Notes: a model not told the origin generated them from the letters alone. A DNA stretch of 64,000 nucleotides from Seohaeicola saemankumensis (GCF_042678485.1 NZ_JBHTKR010000001.1:124001-188000), one strand, 5' to 3'. Shown: positions 34,759 to 44,194, counted from the stretch's first letter. A program made the numbers and translations.

Positions 34759-35532
34759 TTATGTCTGGCGGGATCGGCAAACGGTGATTTCCGTGCCCCA
34801 ATCCGCGCAGGCCCGTGCCAGATCCGGTGGGAAAGGCTGATCGGTATAGACGCGGTCGATCTGGCGCAGCGACCCGATCCGCGCGGGGGCAGCCCGGTGC
34901 AGCTTGGAATAGTCGACCACAAGGCAGGTGCGCCGCGCCTGGCGGATGATCGACTGGCTGACGCTGACCTCCTGCACGTCGAAATCCAGCAGATCCCCTT
35001 CGATATCCATGGCCGAACAGCCGATCACGGCCAGATCGACCTTGAACTGTTCGATCACGCTGGCGGTCAGCGGCCCGACAAGCCCGCCATCGGCACGGCG
35101 CAGTACGCCGCCGGCCAGGATGATCTCGGCCTCGGGGTTGGCGACCAGGATATTGGCCACGTTCATGTTGTTCGTCACGACCATCAGGTTCCTGTGATGC
35201 AGCAGTTCGCGCGCCACCGCTTCGGTCGTGGTGCCGATGTTCAGAAAGACCGATGCACCTTCGGGGATGTCCTGCGCGCAGGCCCGCGCGATGGCGGCCT
35301 TGGCCTCGGCATTCAGGCGGCGGCGTTCGTCATAGCCGATATTGGTGACACCGGATGGCAGGATGGCCCCGCCATGGACCCGTTCCAGCTTGCCCGCTTC
35401 GGCCAGTTCGGTCAGGTCACGCCGGATCGTCTGCACCGTCACGCCAAAGCGTTCGGCCAGCCCTTCGACCGTGACCTTGCCCTCGGTTCGCGCGATTTCG
35501 AGGATGTCGGGATGTCGAAATGTCTGGCTCAT
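34759..35532 (-). CDS. DeoR/GlpR-family transcriptional regulator
   Basis: A 257-residue regulator. The N-terminal helix-turn-helix is VTVEGLAERFGVTVQTIRRDLTELAEAGKLERVHGG; the C-terminal sugar-phosphate sensor contains NIGTTTEAVARELLHHRNLMVVTNN, GLVGPLTASVIEQF and VVDYSKLHRAAPARIG. The start ATG at 35532 follows a GAGGAGG-like ribosome site (CGAGGAGGCACCGCC on the minus strand, in part). Members sense phosphorylated sugars or glycerol 3-phosphate. It is divergent from the CocE gene and near the ABC importer/phosphodiesterase operon, which it may control. Confidence 0.9.
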   Translation of the reverse strand: MSQTFRHPDILEIARTEGKVTVEGLAERFGVTVQTIRRDLTELAEAGKLERVHGGAILPSGVTNIGYDERRRLNAEAKAAIARACAQDIPEGASVFLNIGTTTEAVARELLHHRNLMVVTNNMNVANILVANPEAEIILAGGVLRRADGGLVGPLTASVIEQFKVDLAVIGCSAMDIEGDLLDFDVQEVSVSQSIIRQARRTCLVVDYSKLHRAAPARIGSLRQIDRVYTDQPFPPDLARACADWGTEITVCRSRQT

Positions 35533-35642
35533 GGCGGTGCCTCCTCGTGCCGGATGACTATTTTTCAAAACGGCTTGCCGTGCAAGCGGCGCATTGCGTC
35601 CGGCCCTGCCGCGCAGCTTTGCGAAAACCGCGCGCCGCCGGT

Positions 35643-35663
35643 TTCTTCTTGCCCCAAATATCC
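35643..35663 (-). repeat. Dispersed intergenic repeat copy
   Basis: On the minus strand this reads GGATATTTG then GGGCAAGAAGAA. The same element occurs at 43055-43075, 43089-43109 and 53406-53426. It lies in the divergent gap between the DeoR and CocE genes. Confidence 0.6.
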
Positions 35664-35746
35664 ATCCACCCTGGCCGTCACCTTCGCCGTGCCGCGCGAT
35701 GCGTGATGGCTTGACAGGCAGCCCCTCTCGCGATGACGCTGCGCGG

Positions 35747-37738
35747 ATGGAACACGCGCTGCGCCCGATCATCGAAACCCCCGACATGCGGATCACGTTG
35801 GCCGATGGCTGCGCCCTGTCTGCCCGTGTCTGGATGCCCCAGGATGCCGCGGCCATGCCGGTGCCTGCGGTTCTGGAATTCCTGCCCTATCGCAAGCGCG
35901 ACGGCACGGCTGCGCGCGATGCGCTGACCCACCCCTGGATGGCGGCGCGCGGCTATGCCTGCACCCGCGTGGACATGCGCGGCAGTGGCGACAGCGACGG
36001 GCTGATGGAGGATGAATATTCGCCGCAAGAGCTGTCAGACGCCGTCGAGGTGATCCACTGGCTGGCGGCGCAGCCCTGGTGTTCCGGTTCGGTGGGCATG
36101 ATGGGGATCAGCTGGGGCGGTTTCAACGCCTTGCAGGTGGCGGCCCTGCAGCCCGCGCCTCTGAAGGCGATCGTCACGCTTTGTTCCACCGTGGACCGGT
36201 ATGCCGATGACATCCACTACAAGGGCGGCTGCCTGCTGAACGAGAATCTGGGCTGGGGCGCCACGATGTGGGCCTATTCCTCGCGCCCGCCCGATCCTGC
36301 GCTGCGGCCAGACTGGCGTGATCTGTGGCTGCGACGGCTGGAGGCCGAGCCGTTCCTGCCCGCGCTCTGGCTGCGCCATCAGCGGCGCGATGCCTATTGG
36401 CGTCACGGGTCGGTCTGCGAGGATTTTGCCGCCATCACGGCGGCCACGCTGGCCGTGGGGGGCTGGGGCGACAGCTACAAGAACGCGGTGCCGGCGCTGG
36501 TTGGCAATCTCGGCGCCCCGGTCAAGGGGATCGTTGGCCCCTGGGTGCACAAATACCCGCATTTCGCCGTGCCAGAACCCCGGATCGGTTTTCTGCAAGA
36601 GGCGCAGCGCTGGTGGGATCGCTGGCTCAAGGGCATCGCCAACGGGGCCGAGGATGATCCCGCCTATCGCCAGTACCTGATGGACGGGGTGCGCCCGGCC
36701 ACCTGGTATGCCGATCGGCCCGGTCGCTGGCTGGCGGGCGATGGGGCGCCCGCGCCGCTGTGGCGGCTGCATCTGGGGCAGGGGGCATTGGGCGATGCAC
36801 CCACACCCCTGCAAAGCCTGATCGCAAGCCCGCAACACTGTGGCATGGCGGGCGGCGAATTCTGCGCGATCTGGCTGGGGCCGGAACAGCCCGGCGACCA
36901 GCGTGCCGATGATGCGTTCTCAGCCTGTTTCGATACCGCGCCCCTGGTTCAAGATACGGCCGTCACCGGGGCGCCGCGCGTGACCCTGACGCTGTCCGCC
37001 GACCGGCCGCAGGCGCAAATCGCGGTCAGGCTGTGTCATGTGCACCCCGATGGCGCCTCGACCCGGATCACATGGGGCGTGCTGAACCTTTCGCATCGCG
37101 ACAGCCATGCCGATCCCGCGCCGCTTGTGGCGGGCCAGCCTGTCAGCGTGACGCTGGATCTGGATCACATCGCCTATCGCGTGCCGGCCGGCCACAGGCT
37201 GCGGCTGGCGGTATCGTCCAGCTACTGGCCCATGATCTGGCCCGCACCCGAGGCGGCGGCGCTGACGCTGACCGCGGGGCATCTGGACCTGCCGGTTCAT
37301 CCCGATCCCGATGGGGAAGGCTGGGATTTTCCACCCCCCGAGGCGGCCGCACCGCTTGCGGTCGAGGTCCTGCGCGCCGAACATCATGAACGTGAAACCT
37401 CGACCGATCTGACGACCGGGGTGGTCAGCCTGCGGATACTGGACGATTTCGGCAAGCGGCGCGATCTGGGCCATGGCCTTGTGTCCGGCGGGATTGCACG
37501 GGAATGGTGGGACATCCATCCCGATGACCCGCTGTCGGCACGCGGCCGCACCCACTGGACGATGGAGACCGCGCGAGACGGTATGGTGACCCGCACCGAA
37601 ACCCATGCCGAGATGTGGTCGGATGCGCGGCAATTCCATCTGAGCGCGCGGATCGAGGCCTGGGAAGGCGAGGGTGCACAGGTCCGGCTGATCCATGCAC
37701 GTGATCTGCATGAAACTATCGACAGGGATCATGCATAA
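35747..37738 (+). CDS. CocE/NonD family hydrolase (X-Pro dipeptidyl-peptidase S15 type)
   Basis: A 663-residue serine hydrolase. The nucleophile elbow is MMGISWGGFNALQVAAL, preceded by ACTRVDMRGSGDSDG, and LGAPVKGIVGPWVHKYPH holds the histidine region. After the alpha/beta-hydrolase domain (to about residue 390) comes the jelly-roll C-terminal domain typical of CocE and X-Pro peptidases (RLCHVHPDGASTRITWGVLN). I use the ATG at 35747 (MEHALRPIIETPDMRITL); the reading frame is open upstream, but that part overlaps the dispersed repeat. Substrates in the family range from esters to proline peptides. A peptide substrate fits the ABC importer that follows. Confidence 0.88.
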   Translation: MEHALRPIIETPDMRITLADGCALSARVWMPQDAAAMPVPAVLEFLPYRKRDGTAARDALTHPWMAARGYACTRVDMRGSGDSDGLMEDEYSPQELSDAVEVIHWLAAQPWCSGSVGMMGISWGGFNALQVAALQPAPLKAIVTLCSTVDRYADDIHYKGGCLLNENLGWGATMWAYSSRPPDPALRPDWRDLWLRRLEAEPFLPALWLRHQRRDAYWRHGSVCEDFAAITAATLAVGGWGDSYKNAVPALVGNLGAPVKGIVGPWVHKYPHFAVPEPRIGFLQEAQRWWDRWLKGIANGAEDDPAYRQYLMDGVRPATWYADRPGRWLAGDGAPAPLWRLHLGQGALGDAPTPLQSLIASPQHCGMAGGEFCAIWLGPEQPGDQRADDAFSACFDTAPLVQDTAVTGAPRVTLTLSADRPQAQIAVRLCHVHPDGASTRITWGVLNLSHRDSHADPAPLVAGQPVSVTLDLDHIAYRVPAGHRLRLAVSSSYWPMIWPAPEAAALTLTAGHLDLPVHPDPDGEGWDFPPPEAAAPLAVEVLRAEHHERETSTDLTTGVVSLRILDDFGKRRDLGHGLVSGGIAREWWDIHPDDPLSARGRTHWTMETARDGMVTRTETHAEMWSDARQFHLSARIEAWEGEGAQVRLIHARDLHETIDRDHA

Positions 37739-37862
37739 GTGGTTAGACTGGGCATATCGGATTGCGGATTTCTGTCCCTTTGTCGCCGTGGATGTCGCCT
37801 CTGTCATGCATATGTCGCAGTCAGACGCTTTTTTGGTTGAACACTGGGGCGCGATGGGCAAA

Positions 37863-37880
37863 GTTGACTCGTGAGTCAAC
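37863..37880. promoter_or_regulatory. Perfect palindromic operator upstream of the oligopeptide-type ABC operon
   Basis: GTTGACTC-GT-GAGTCAAC is an 8-bp perfect inverted repeat with a 2-base centre, 136 bases before the binding-protein start. Its size and symmetry fit a dimeric repressor site. The nearest regulator is the DeoR protein at 34759-35532; other families are possible. Confidence 0.5.
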
Positions 37881-38016
37881 AACCCGGAGCAGGCCGGACG
37901 CGTCGCAGGGCGACATGGTCGAATGAAGGGGTCCGTCGCAGACGCAAGTCTGCTGCGGGAATAGCAAGGTCAAAAAGGATCGCGTCAAGCGACCGGATGC
38001 CAACAGGGAGATGGAA

Positions 38017-39621
38017 ATGACCGGGAAGATCGACAAGAACCATATTGATTACCTCAAGCTGCGCGCGGGTCTTGGCCGCATGTCGCGGCGCGAGTTCATG
38101 GGCCGCATGGGCGCATTGGGTGTCAGCGCGGCCATGGCCGGGACATTCTACGCAGAGGCCGTGCATGCGGCAGGCCCGGTCAAGGGCGGCACGCTGCGCA
38201 TCGGGTCCGTTGGCGGCGAAAGCACCAACTCGCTTGATCCGGCGGTCGCGGCCAGCCAGGTCCCCTATCACAACCTCAACCAGTTCGGTGAATCGCTGGT
38301 GAACGTTGACGAGAATGGCGCCCTCGACATGCGCCTTGCGGAATCGGTGGAAGCCTCGGCCGATGCGAAGACCTGGATGTTCAAGATCCGTTCGGGCGTC
38401 GAATTCCACAATGGCAAGCCGCTGACCGCAGAAGACGTGATGCGCACGATGGAACGTCACTCGAACGAGGACAGCAAATCGGGCGCGCTGGGCATCATGC
38501 GCGGCATCACCTCGATGAAGGTCGAAGGCGACATGTTCATCGTGGGTCTGGATACGCCGAACGCCGACCTTCCCTATCTGATGTCGGATTATCACCTGAT
38601 GATCCAGCCTGACGGCGGTTTCGACAATCCGGCCGCTGGCATCGGCACCGGCCCCTACATGCTTGAGGCGGACGAGCCGGGCGTGCGTCACCTGTTCAAG
38701 AAGAACCCCAACTACTGGGACAGCAGCCGCGGCCATGTGGATGAGGTCGAGATCCTTGTGATCAACGACACCACCGCGCGGATGGGCGCGCTGCAATCCG
38801 GCCAGGTGCATATCGTAAACCGGGTCGATCCCAAGGTCGCGGCCCTGCTGGACCGTGCGCCGGGCCTGTCGGTCAAGAACGTGGGTGGCCCCGGCCATTA
38901 CGTCTTCATCATGCATTGCGATACCGAGCCCTTCGCCAACAATGACCTGCGCCTGGCGCTGAAATACGCGATCGACCGCAAGGATATCGTGGACAAGGTG
39001 CTGCGCGGCTACGGGTCGGTGGGCAATGACATGCCGATCAACGGGGCCTACCCGCTGTTCGACGAGTCCATCCCGCAGCGTGAATACGATCCCGAAAAGG
39101 CGGCCGAGCATTACGCCAAGTCCGGCCATGACGGCAGCCCGATCGTGCTGCGCGTGTCCGACGTGGCCTTCCCCGGCGCGGTCGAGGCGGCGCAGCTGTT
39201 CCAGCAGACGGCCAATGCGGCCGGCATTCCGCTGGAGCTGAAGCGCGAGCCGGGCGATGGCTACTGGTCCGAAGTGTGGAACGTGCAGCCCTTCTGCGCC
39301 TCCTACTGGGGCGGGCGTCCGGTGCAGGACCAGATGTATTCGACGGCCTATATGTCGAGCGCGGACTGGAACGACACCCGCTTCAAGCGCGAGGATTTCG
39401 ACGCCAAGCTGCTTCAGGCGCGCGGCGAGCTGGACCTTGCCAAGCGCAAGGCGCTTTACAGCGAGATGGGCATGATGGTCCGCGACGAGGGTGGCCTGAT
39501 CTGCCCGATGTTCAACGACTTCGTCGAAGGCGTCAGCGACAAGGTGCAGGGCTGGGTGTCCGACCCCACCGGCGAGCTGATGTCGGGCATCGCCTCGCAC
39601 CGGGTCTGGTTGTCGGCCTGA
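38017..39621 (+). CDS. ABC importer binding protein, family 5 (oligopeptide/dipeptide type), Tat-exported
   Basis: A 534-residue SBP_bac_5 protein. It has a long N-terminal region with a twin-arginine motif (MSRREFMGRMGALGVSAAMAG) and a cleavage site near YAEAVHAAG, so it is probably exported folded by the Tat system. The mature part contains GGTLRIGSVGGESTNSLDPA and FKIRSGVEFHNGKPLTAEDV, typical of the family. I prefer the second ATG (38017) because CAGGGAG ends 6 bases before it and touches the first ATG at 38011. First gene of an operon with DppBC-like permeases, a double ATPase and a phosphodiesterase. Ligand unknown. Confidence 0.92.
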   Translation: MTGKIDKNHIDYLKLRAGLGRMSRREFMGRMGALGVSAAMAGTFYAEAVHAAGPVKGGTLRIGSVGGESTNSLDPAVAASQVPYHNLNQFGESLVNVDENGALDMRLAESVEASADAKTWMFKIRSGVEFHNGKPLTAEDVMRTMERHSNEDSKSGALGIMRGITSMKVEGDMFIVGLDTPNADLPYLMSDYHLMIQPDGGFDNPAAGIGTGPYMLEADEPGVRHLFKKNPNYWDSSRGHVDEVEILVINDTTARMGALQSGQVHIVNRVDPKVAALLDRAPGLSVKNVGGPGHYVFIMHCDTEPFANNDLRLALKYAIDRKDIVDKVLRGYGSVGNDMPINGAYPLFDESIPQREYDPEKAAEHYAKSGHDGSPIVLRVSDVAFPGAVEAAQLFQQTANAAGIPLELKREPGDGYWSEVWNVQPFCASYWGGRPVQDQMYSTAYMSSADWNDTRFKREDFDAKLLQARGELDLAKRKALYSEMGMMVRDEGGLICPMFNDFVEGVSDKVQGWVSDPTGELMSGIASHRVWLSA

Positions 39622-39635
39622 GCGGGGCCTGCTGA

Positions 39636-40592
39636 ATGCACCCGATCCTGATACTGGTGTCCCAGCGCATTGCGCTGGGCCTCCTGCTGCTTTTCGCGGC
39701 CTCGGTGCTGATCTTCGCGGGCACGATGATCCTGCCGGGCGATGTGGCGCAATCCATCCTTGGCCAGTCCGCCACACCCGAGGCGCTGGCCAACCTGCGC
39801 GCCGAGCTGGGGTTGAACGATCCGCCCGTGACGCGGTATTTTGCCTGGCTCTTCGGCGCGATGCAGGGCGATCTGGGCACGGCGCTGACCAATGGTCAGG
39901 ACATCGCGTCCTCGCTGGGTCGCAGGCTTGAAAACACGCTGTTCCTGGCCTTCTGCGCCGCGATCGTCGCGGTGCCGCTTGCCATATTCCTTGGCCTGCT
40001 GGCCGTGCGTTACCGCAATCGCTGGCCGGACAAGCTGATTTCGGGCGTCACGCTGGCCTCGATCTCGATCCCCGAATTCCTGATCGGTTACCTGCTGGTC
40101 TATTTCGTGGCCGTGAAGCTGGGCCTTTTCTCATCGGTGTCGATGATCAACGACAGCATGAGCCTGGGTGACAAGCTCAGCGCGATTGCCTTGCCGGTTG
40201 CCGTTCTGGTGCTGGTGGTGCTGGCGCATATGATGCGGATGACACGCGCCGCGATCCTGAACGTGATGCAATCGGCCTATATCGAGACCGCCGAACTCAA
40301 GGGCCTGTCGGGCTTCAACGTGATCTTCCGCCATGCCTTTCCCAATGCCATCGCCCCCATCGTCAACGTGGTGATGCTGAACCTGGCCTATCTTGTCGTG
40401 GGCGTCGTCGTGGTCGAGGTGGTGTTCGTCTATCCCGGCATGGGGCAATACCTGGTCGATCACGTGTCCAAGCGGGATGTGCCGGTCGTGCAGGCCTGCG
40501 GGCTTGTCTTTGCGGCGGTCTATATCGGCCTCAACATGGTGGCCGATATCGTGGCGATCCTGTCCAACCCCAGACTGAGGCATCCGAAATGA
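39636..40592 (+). CDS. ABC importer permease, DppB type
   Basis: A 318-residue permease with six membrane helices. MILPGDVAQSILGQSATPEAL after helix 1 and ETAELKGLSGFNVIFRHAFPNAIAPIVNVV (the ATPase-contact loop) identify the DppB/OppB type. Starts 14 bases after the binding-protein stop and overlaps the DppC gene by four bases. Confidence 0.93.
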   Translation: MHPILILVSQRIALGLLLLFAASVLIFAGTMILPGDVAQSILGQSATPEALANLRAELGLNDPPVTRYFAWLFGAMQGDLGTALTNGQDIASSLGRRLENTLFLAFCAAIVAVPLAIFLGLLAVRYRNRWPDKLISGVTLASISIPEFLIGYLLVYFVAVKLGLFSSVSMINDSMSLGDKLSAIALPVAVLVLVVLAHMMRMTRAAILNVMQSAYIETAELKGLSGFNVIFRHAFPNAIAPIVNVVMLNLAYLVVGVVVVEVVFVYPGMGQYLVDHVSKRDVPVVQACGLVFAAVYIGLNMVADIVAILSNPRLRHPK

Positions 40593-41407
40593 CCCGGATC
40601 CCGTTTTCCGCCCTGATCGGGCTGATCTTCACCGGCGCCTATTTCTTCGTGGCGCTTTTTGCCCCGTTCATCGCGCCCTATGGCATGGCCGAAGCCGTGG
40701 GCGACGTGTGGGAGCCGATGTCGCGCACGCATCTGCTGGGGACCGACAGCATCGGGCGCGACCTGCTGACGCGCATGATCTATGGTGGCCGCACCACGAT
40801 CTTCATCGCGACGATGGCAACGCTGCTGTCCTTCACGACGGGGGCCGTGCTGGGGTTCCTGGCCGCCGTGATCGGCGGCTGGATCGATCAGGCGCTGTCG
40901 CGCTTCGTCGATCTGATGATGGCGATCCCCTCGCTGATTTTCGCGCTGGTGGTTCTGTCGGTCATGCCCGTCACGATCCCCGTGCTGATCATGGTCATGG
41001 GCTTGCTGGATTCGACCCGCGTTTACCGCCTGGCCCGCGCCGTGGCCGTGGATATCAACGTGATGGACTATGTCGAGGCCGCGCGCCTGCGCGGCGAGGG
41101 GCGTGCCTGGATCATCTTCCGCGAGATCCTGCCCAATGCCCTGTCGCCGCTGGTGGCCGAAATGGGCCTGCGGTTCATCTTCATGGTGCTTTTTGTCTCG
41201 ACGCTCTCGTTCCTGGGGTTGGGGGTGCAGCCGCCCAATGCCGACTGGGGCGGGATCGTGAAGGAGAACAAGGAAGGCATCGTCTATGGCATCCCCGCGG
41301 CCCTCGTGCCTGCCTTTGCCATCGCCACGCTGGCGATTTCGGTCAACCTTGTGGCGGATTGGGTTCTCAACCGGACGACAAGTCTGAAAGGGGGGCGTGG
41401 TGGCTGA
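40589..41407 (+). CDS. ABC importer permease, DppC type
   Basis: A 272-residue permease. HLLGTDSIGRDLLTRMIYGGRTT near the N-terminus and VEAARLRGEGRAWIIFREILPNALSPLVAE are the DppC/OppC hallmarks. Forms the channel with the DppB-like subunit. Its end overlaps the ATPase gene. Confidence 0.93.
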   Translation: MTRIPFSALIGLIFTGAYFFVALFAPFIAPYGMAEAVGDVWEPMSRTHLLGTDSIGRDLLTRMIYGGRTTIFIATMATLLSFTTGAVLGFLAAVIGGWIDQALSRFVDLMMAIPSLIFALVVLSVMPVTIPVLIMVMGLLDSTRVYRLARAVAVDINVMDYVEAARLRGEGRAWIIFREILPNALSPLVAEMGLRFIFMVLFVSTLSFLGLGVQPPNADWGGIVKENKEGIVYGIPAALVPAFAIATLAISVNLVADWVLNRTTSLKGGRGG

Positions 41408-43037
41408 TCCATTGCTCAAGGTCACGGATCTCAGGATCGAGGCGACAGCCTATCCACCCGGTGAACCGCCCCAGGACATCACCATCGTTGACGGCGTATC
41501 CTTCGCGCTGGACAAGGGGCGCGTGCTGGGCCTGATCGGTGAAAGCGGCGCGGGCAAGTCCACCATCGGTCTGTCGGCCATGGCCTACGGGCGCGGCGGT
41601 GTGCGGATCACCGGTGGCCAGGTCCAGGTGAACGGCCGCGATATCCTGCAACTGGGCGTGCGGGGCCTGCGGGCCCTGCGCGGGGCCGAGGTGACATATG
41701 TGGCGCAATCCGCCGCCGCCGCCTTCAACCCGGCCAAGCGCATCATGGAACAGGTGATCGAGGCGACGCTGGAACATGGCCGCGCCGGCCGGTCCGAGGC
41801 CGAGGCACGCGCCGTCAGGCTGTTCGCAACGCTGGGCCTGCCCGATCCCGAGACCTTCGGCAATCGCTACCCGCACCAGGTCTCGGGCGGGCAGTTGCAG
41901 CGCGCGATGACGGCGCTGGCGCTTTGCCCGCAGCCGGACCTTGTGATCTTCGACGAGCCGACCACAGCGCTGGATGTGACCACGCAGATCGACGTGCTGG
42001 CCGCGATCAAGGATGCGATCCGCGAAACCGGGGTCGCCGCGCTCTACATCACCCATGACCTGGCCGTGGTGGCGCAGGTCAGCGACGATATCATGGTGCT
42101 CAAGGGCGGGCATATGGTCGAATACGGCACGACAGAGCAGATCATCACCGCCCCGCGCGAGGATTATACCCGCGCGCTGGTATCGGTCCGTTCGATCGAG
42201 CACGAGGAAAAGCAGCCGTCGGACGATCCGGTGCTGCGGGTGGAGCATGTGACGGCGCGCTATCGGGGCACGGATTTCGATGTGCTGCACGATGTGAATG
42301 TCGAGGTGCATCGCGGCCAGACCCTGGCCGTGGTGGGCGAAAGCGGATCGGGAAAATCGACGCTGGCGCGCGTCATCACCGGGCTGCTGCCGCCGTCCGA
42401 AGGGCAGATCACCTTCGCCGACCGCCCGCTTTCGGCCGCGCTTGCGGGCCGGTCGCGCGAGGATCTGCGCGAGGTGCAGATGATCTACCAGATGGCGGAT
42501 GTGGCGATGAACCCGCGCCAGACGGTCGGCACCATCATCGGGCGCCCGCTGGAGTTCTATTTCGGCCTGAAAGGTGCTGAAAAACAGGCCCGCGTGGCGG
42601 AACTGCTGGATGCGATCGAGATGGGCAAGGGGTTCATCGACCGCTACCCGGCGGAGCTGTCGGGCGGCCAGAAGCAGCGTGTCTGCATCGCCCGCGCGCT
42701 GGCCGCCAACCCGCGGCTGATCATCTGCGACGAGGTGACATCGGCGCTGGATCCGCTGGTGGCGGATGGTATCCTCAAGCTGCTGCTGGAGCTGCAGAAA
42801 TCCAAAGACGTGGCCTATCTTTTCATTACCCATGACCTGGCCACCGTGCGCGCCATCGCCGACAGCATCGCCGTGATGTATCGCGGCCGCGTCGTCCGCT
42901 ATGGCCCGAAAAGCCAGGTCCTGGCGCCACCTTTCGACGATTACACGGATCTTCTGCTGTCTTCGGTGCCGGAAATGGAACTGGGCTGGCTTGAGAAGGT
43001 CATCGCGCATCGCAAGATGGAAAGCGCGGGACATTAG
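41397..43037 (+). CDS. ABC importer ATPase with two nucleotide-binding domains (DppD-DppF fusion)
   Basis: A 546-residue protein with two complete ATPase halves. The first has GESGAGKST, VSGGQLQRAM and LVIFDEPTTALD; the second has GESGSGKST, LSGGQKQRVCIARAL and LIICDEVTSALD. Each half ends with a switch histidine (ITHDLAVVAQ, ITHDLATVRA). The start is one of two tandem GTG codons (41397/41400) inside the DppC end. The fusion replaces separate DppD and DppF proteins. A very long hairpin separates it from the phosphodiesterase gene. Confidence 0.92.
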   Translation: MVADPLLKVTDLRIEATAYPPGEPPQDITIVDGVSFALDKGRVLGLIGESGAGKSTIGLSAMAYGRGGVRITGGQVQVNGRDILQLGVRGLRALRGAEVTYVAQSAAAAFNPAKRIMEQVIEATLEHGRAGRSEAEARAVRLFATLGLPDPETFGNRYPHQVSGGQLQRAMTALALCPQPDLVIFDEPTTALDVTTQIDVLAAIKDAIRETGVAALYITHDLAVVAQVSDDIMVLKGGHMVEYGTTEQIITAPREDYTRALVSVRSIEHEEKQPSDDPVLRVEHVTARYRGTDFDVLHDVNVEVHRGQTLAVVGESGSGKSTLARVITGLLPPSEGQITFADRPLSAALAGRSREDLREVQMIYQMADVAMNPRQTVGTIIGRPLEFYFGLKGAEKQARVAELLDAIEMGKGFIDRYPAELSGGQKQRVCIARALAANPRLIICDEVTSALDPLVADGILKLLLELQKSKDVAYLFITHDLATVRAIADSIAVMYRGRVVRYGPKSQVLAPPFDDYTDLLLSSVPEMELGWLEKVIAHRKMESAGH

Positions 43038-43043
43038 AATTCC

Positions 43044-43120
43044 GCCTCCGGCGGGGATATTTGCGGCAAGAAGAAACGGGGTGTTGCGTTCTTCTTGCCC
43101 GAAATATCCCCGCCGGAGGC
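43044..43120. repeat. Long hairpin made of two inverted copies of the dispersed repeat
   Basis: Two 32-base arms (43044-43075 and 43089-43120) are almost perfectly complementary around a 13-base loop. Each arm contains one GGATATTT...GCAAGAAGAA repeat plus GCCTCCGGCGGG. It lies in the gap between the ATPase and phosphodiesterase genes, starting 6 bases after the ATPase stop. It could stop transcription, stabilise the upstream message or mark a repeat insertion. Confidence 0.8.
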
Positions 43121-43163
43121 CTCAACACCCGCCGCCGCCGCGCGGCCTGCAAGAGAAAATCCC

Positions 43164-44003
43164 ATGAACAACAAGCTGCTTTTGATCATTCTCGATGGCG
43201 TGCCGCTGCGGAACTGGCGCCGGCTTTTCGGCAATCTTGAAGGTTGGGTCGAAGCCGGGCAGGCGCAGACCTGGGTCATGCGGTCGGTGCTGCCCTCGAT
43301 TTCGGCCAGTTGCTATGCCTCGATCCATACGGGCGTGACCCCGCAGGATCATGGCTGCACCGGCAATGGCAACGTGTTCCGGCTGTCACATCCGGACGTG
43401 TTTTCCCAGGTGCGCGCCGGTGGCGGTGTCACGGGGGCGGTGACCCATTCCTTCTGGTCCGAGTTCTTCAACCGTGCGCCTTTCGATCTGGTGCGCGATA
43501 TCGAATATGACGAGCCCGACAGCGCCACGATCAACCACGGCCGCTTTCACACGATGACGGGCTATGGGCTGATCAACCAGATGACACCCTCGGATGTGGA
43601 TCTTTTCGCCACGCTCAGCATGCTGTGCGGGCGCTACGATCTGAACTATGGCATCCTGCATACCTGCACGCTGGACAGCATGGGGCACCGCTTCTACCAC
43701 GACTGCCAGGAGATGGATCACGCCTGCGCGGTCATGGACGAGATGCTGGCCCCCTTCATCCCGAAATGGCTGGCCATGGGCTATGAGGTGATCGTGACCG
43801 CCGATCACGGGCAGGACGAACGCGGCCATCATGGGGGCAACAGCGACTTGCAACGGGATGTGGCGCTTTACTATTTCGGCCCGGCGCGGGGGCCTGCGCC
43901 CGATACCGTGCTGGACCAGCTGCAACTGGCGCCGACGATCCTGTCGCGCCTTGGCGCGCCGATCCCGGCCACGATGCGCGCGGCGCCCTTTCTTGAGGGC
44001 TGA
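43164..44003 (+). CDS. Alkaline phosphatase superfamily phosphodiesterase
   Basis: A 279-residue protein of the type I phosphodiesterase/nucleotide pyrophosphatase group. LLIILDGVPLRNW gives the first metal ligand, SISASCYASIHTGVTPQDHG the nucleophile region, LDSMGHRFYHD and TADHGQDERGHHGG the remaining metal ligands. There is no signal peptide, so it acts in the cytoplasm, probably on a compound brought in by the ABC importer encoded upstream. The start ATG at 43164 follows AAGAGAAAA. The natural substrate is unknown; a phosphodiester or phosphonate is plausible. Confidence 0.85.
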   Translation: MNNKLLLIILDGVPLRNWRRLFGNLEGWVEAGQAQTWVMRSVLPSISASCYASIHTGVTPQDHGCTGNGNVFRLSHPDVFSQVRAGGGVTGAVTHSFWSEFFNRAPFDLVRDIEYDEPDSATINHGRFHTMTGYGLINQMTPSDVDLFATLSMLCGRYDLNYGILHTCTLDSMGHRFYHDCQEMDHACAVMDEMLAPFIPKWLAMGYEVIVTADHGQDERGHHGGNSDLQRDVALYYFGPARGPAPDTVLDQLQLAPTILSRLGAPIPATMRAAPFLEG

Positions 44004-44194
44004 AGGGCAGGAATGATCCTGCGCCCTGCCGTGGCGGTACCACACCGTGGCGCCACAATATCTGGGGCCGTGCAGCCGATTTGGGGCTTGTGCGGAAAAA
44101 GACTCTAGCAAGAAGGTGCCGAAACGCCTATGCTGAAGGGTAAGTAAGTTCAAAGCCGGGTCAACCGGCGGTTAACGAGTAGAGCGGTGATATC

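Noticed and set aside
37876..39777. 633-codon minus-strand frame opposite the oligopeptide-binding protein
   Set aside because: Antisense shadow. The plus strand encodes a clear SBP_bac_5 protein with a Tat signal; the minus translation is low-complexity and Arg/His-rich.
44005..44030. Hairpin-like GGGCAGGA/TCCTGCGCCC after the phosphodiesterase gene
   Set aside because: The stem needs a bulge and no T-run follows, so I do not call a terminator although transcription may well end near here.
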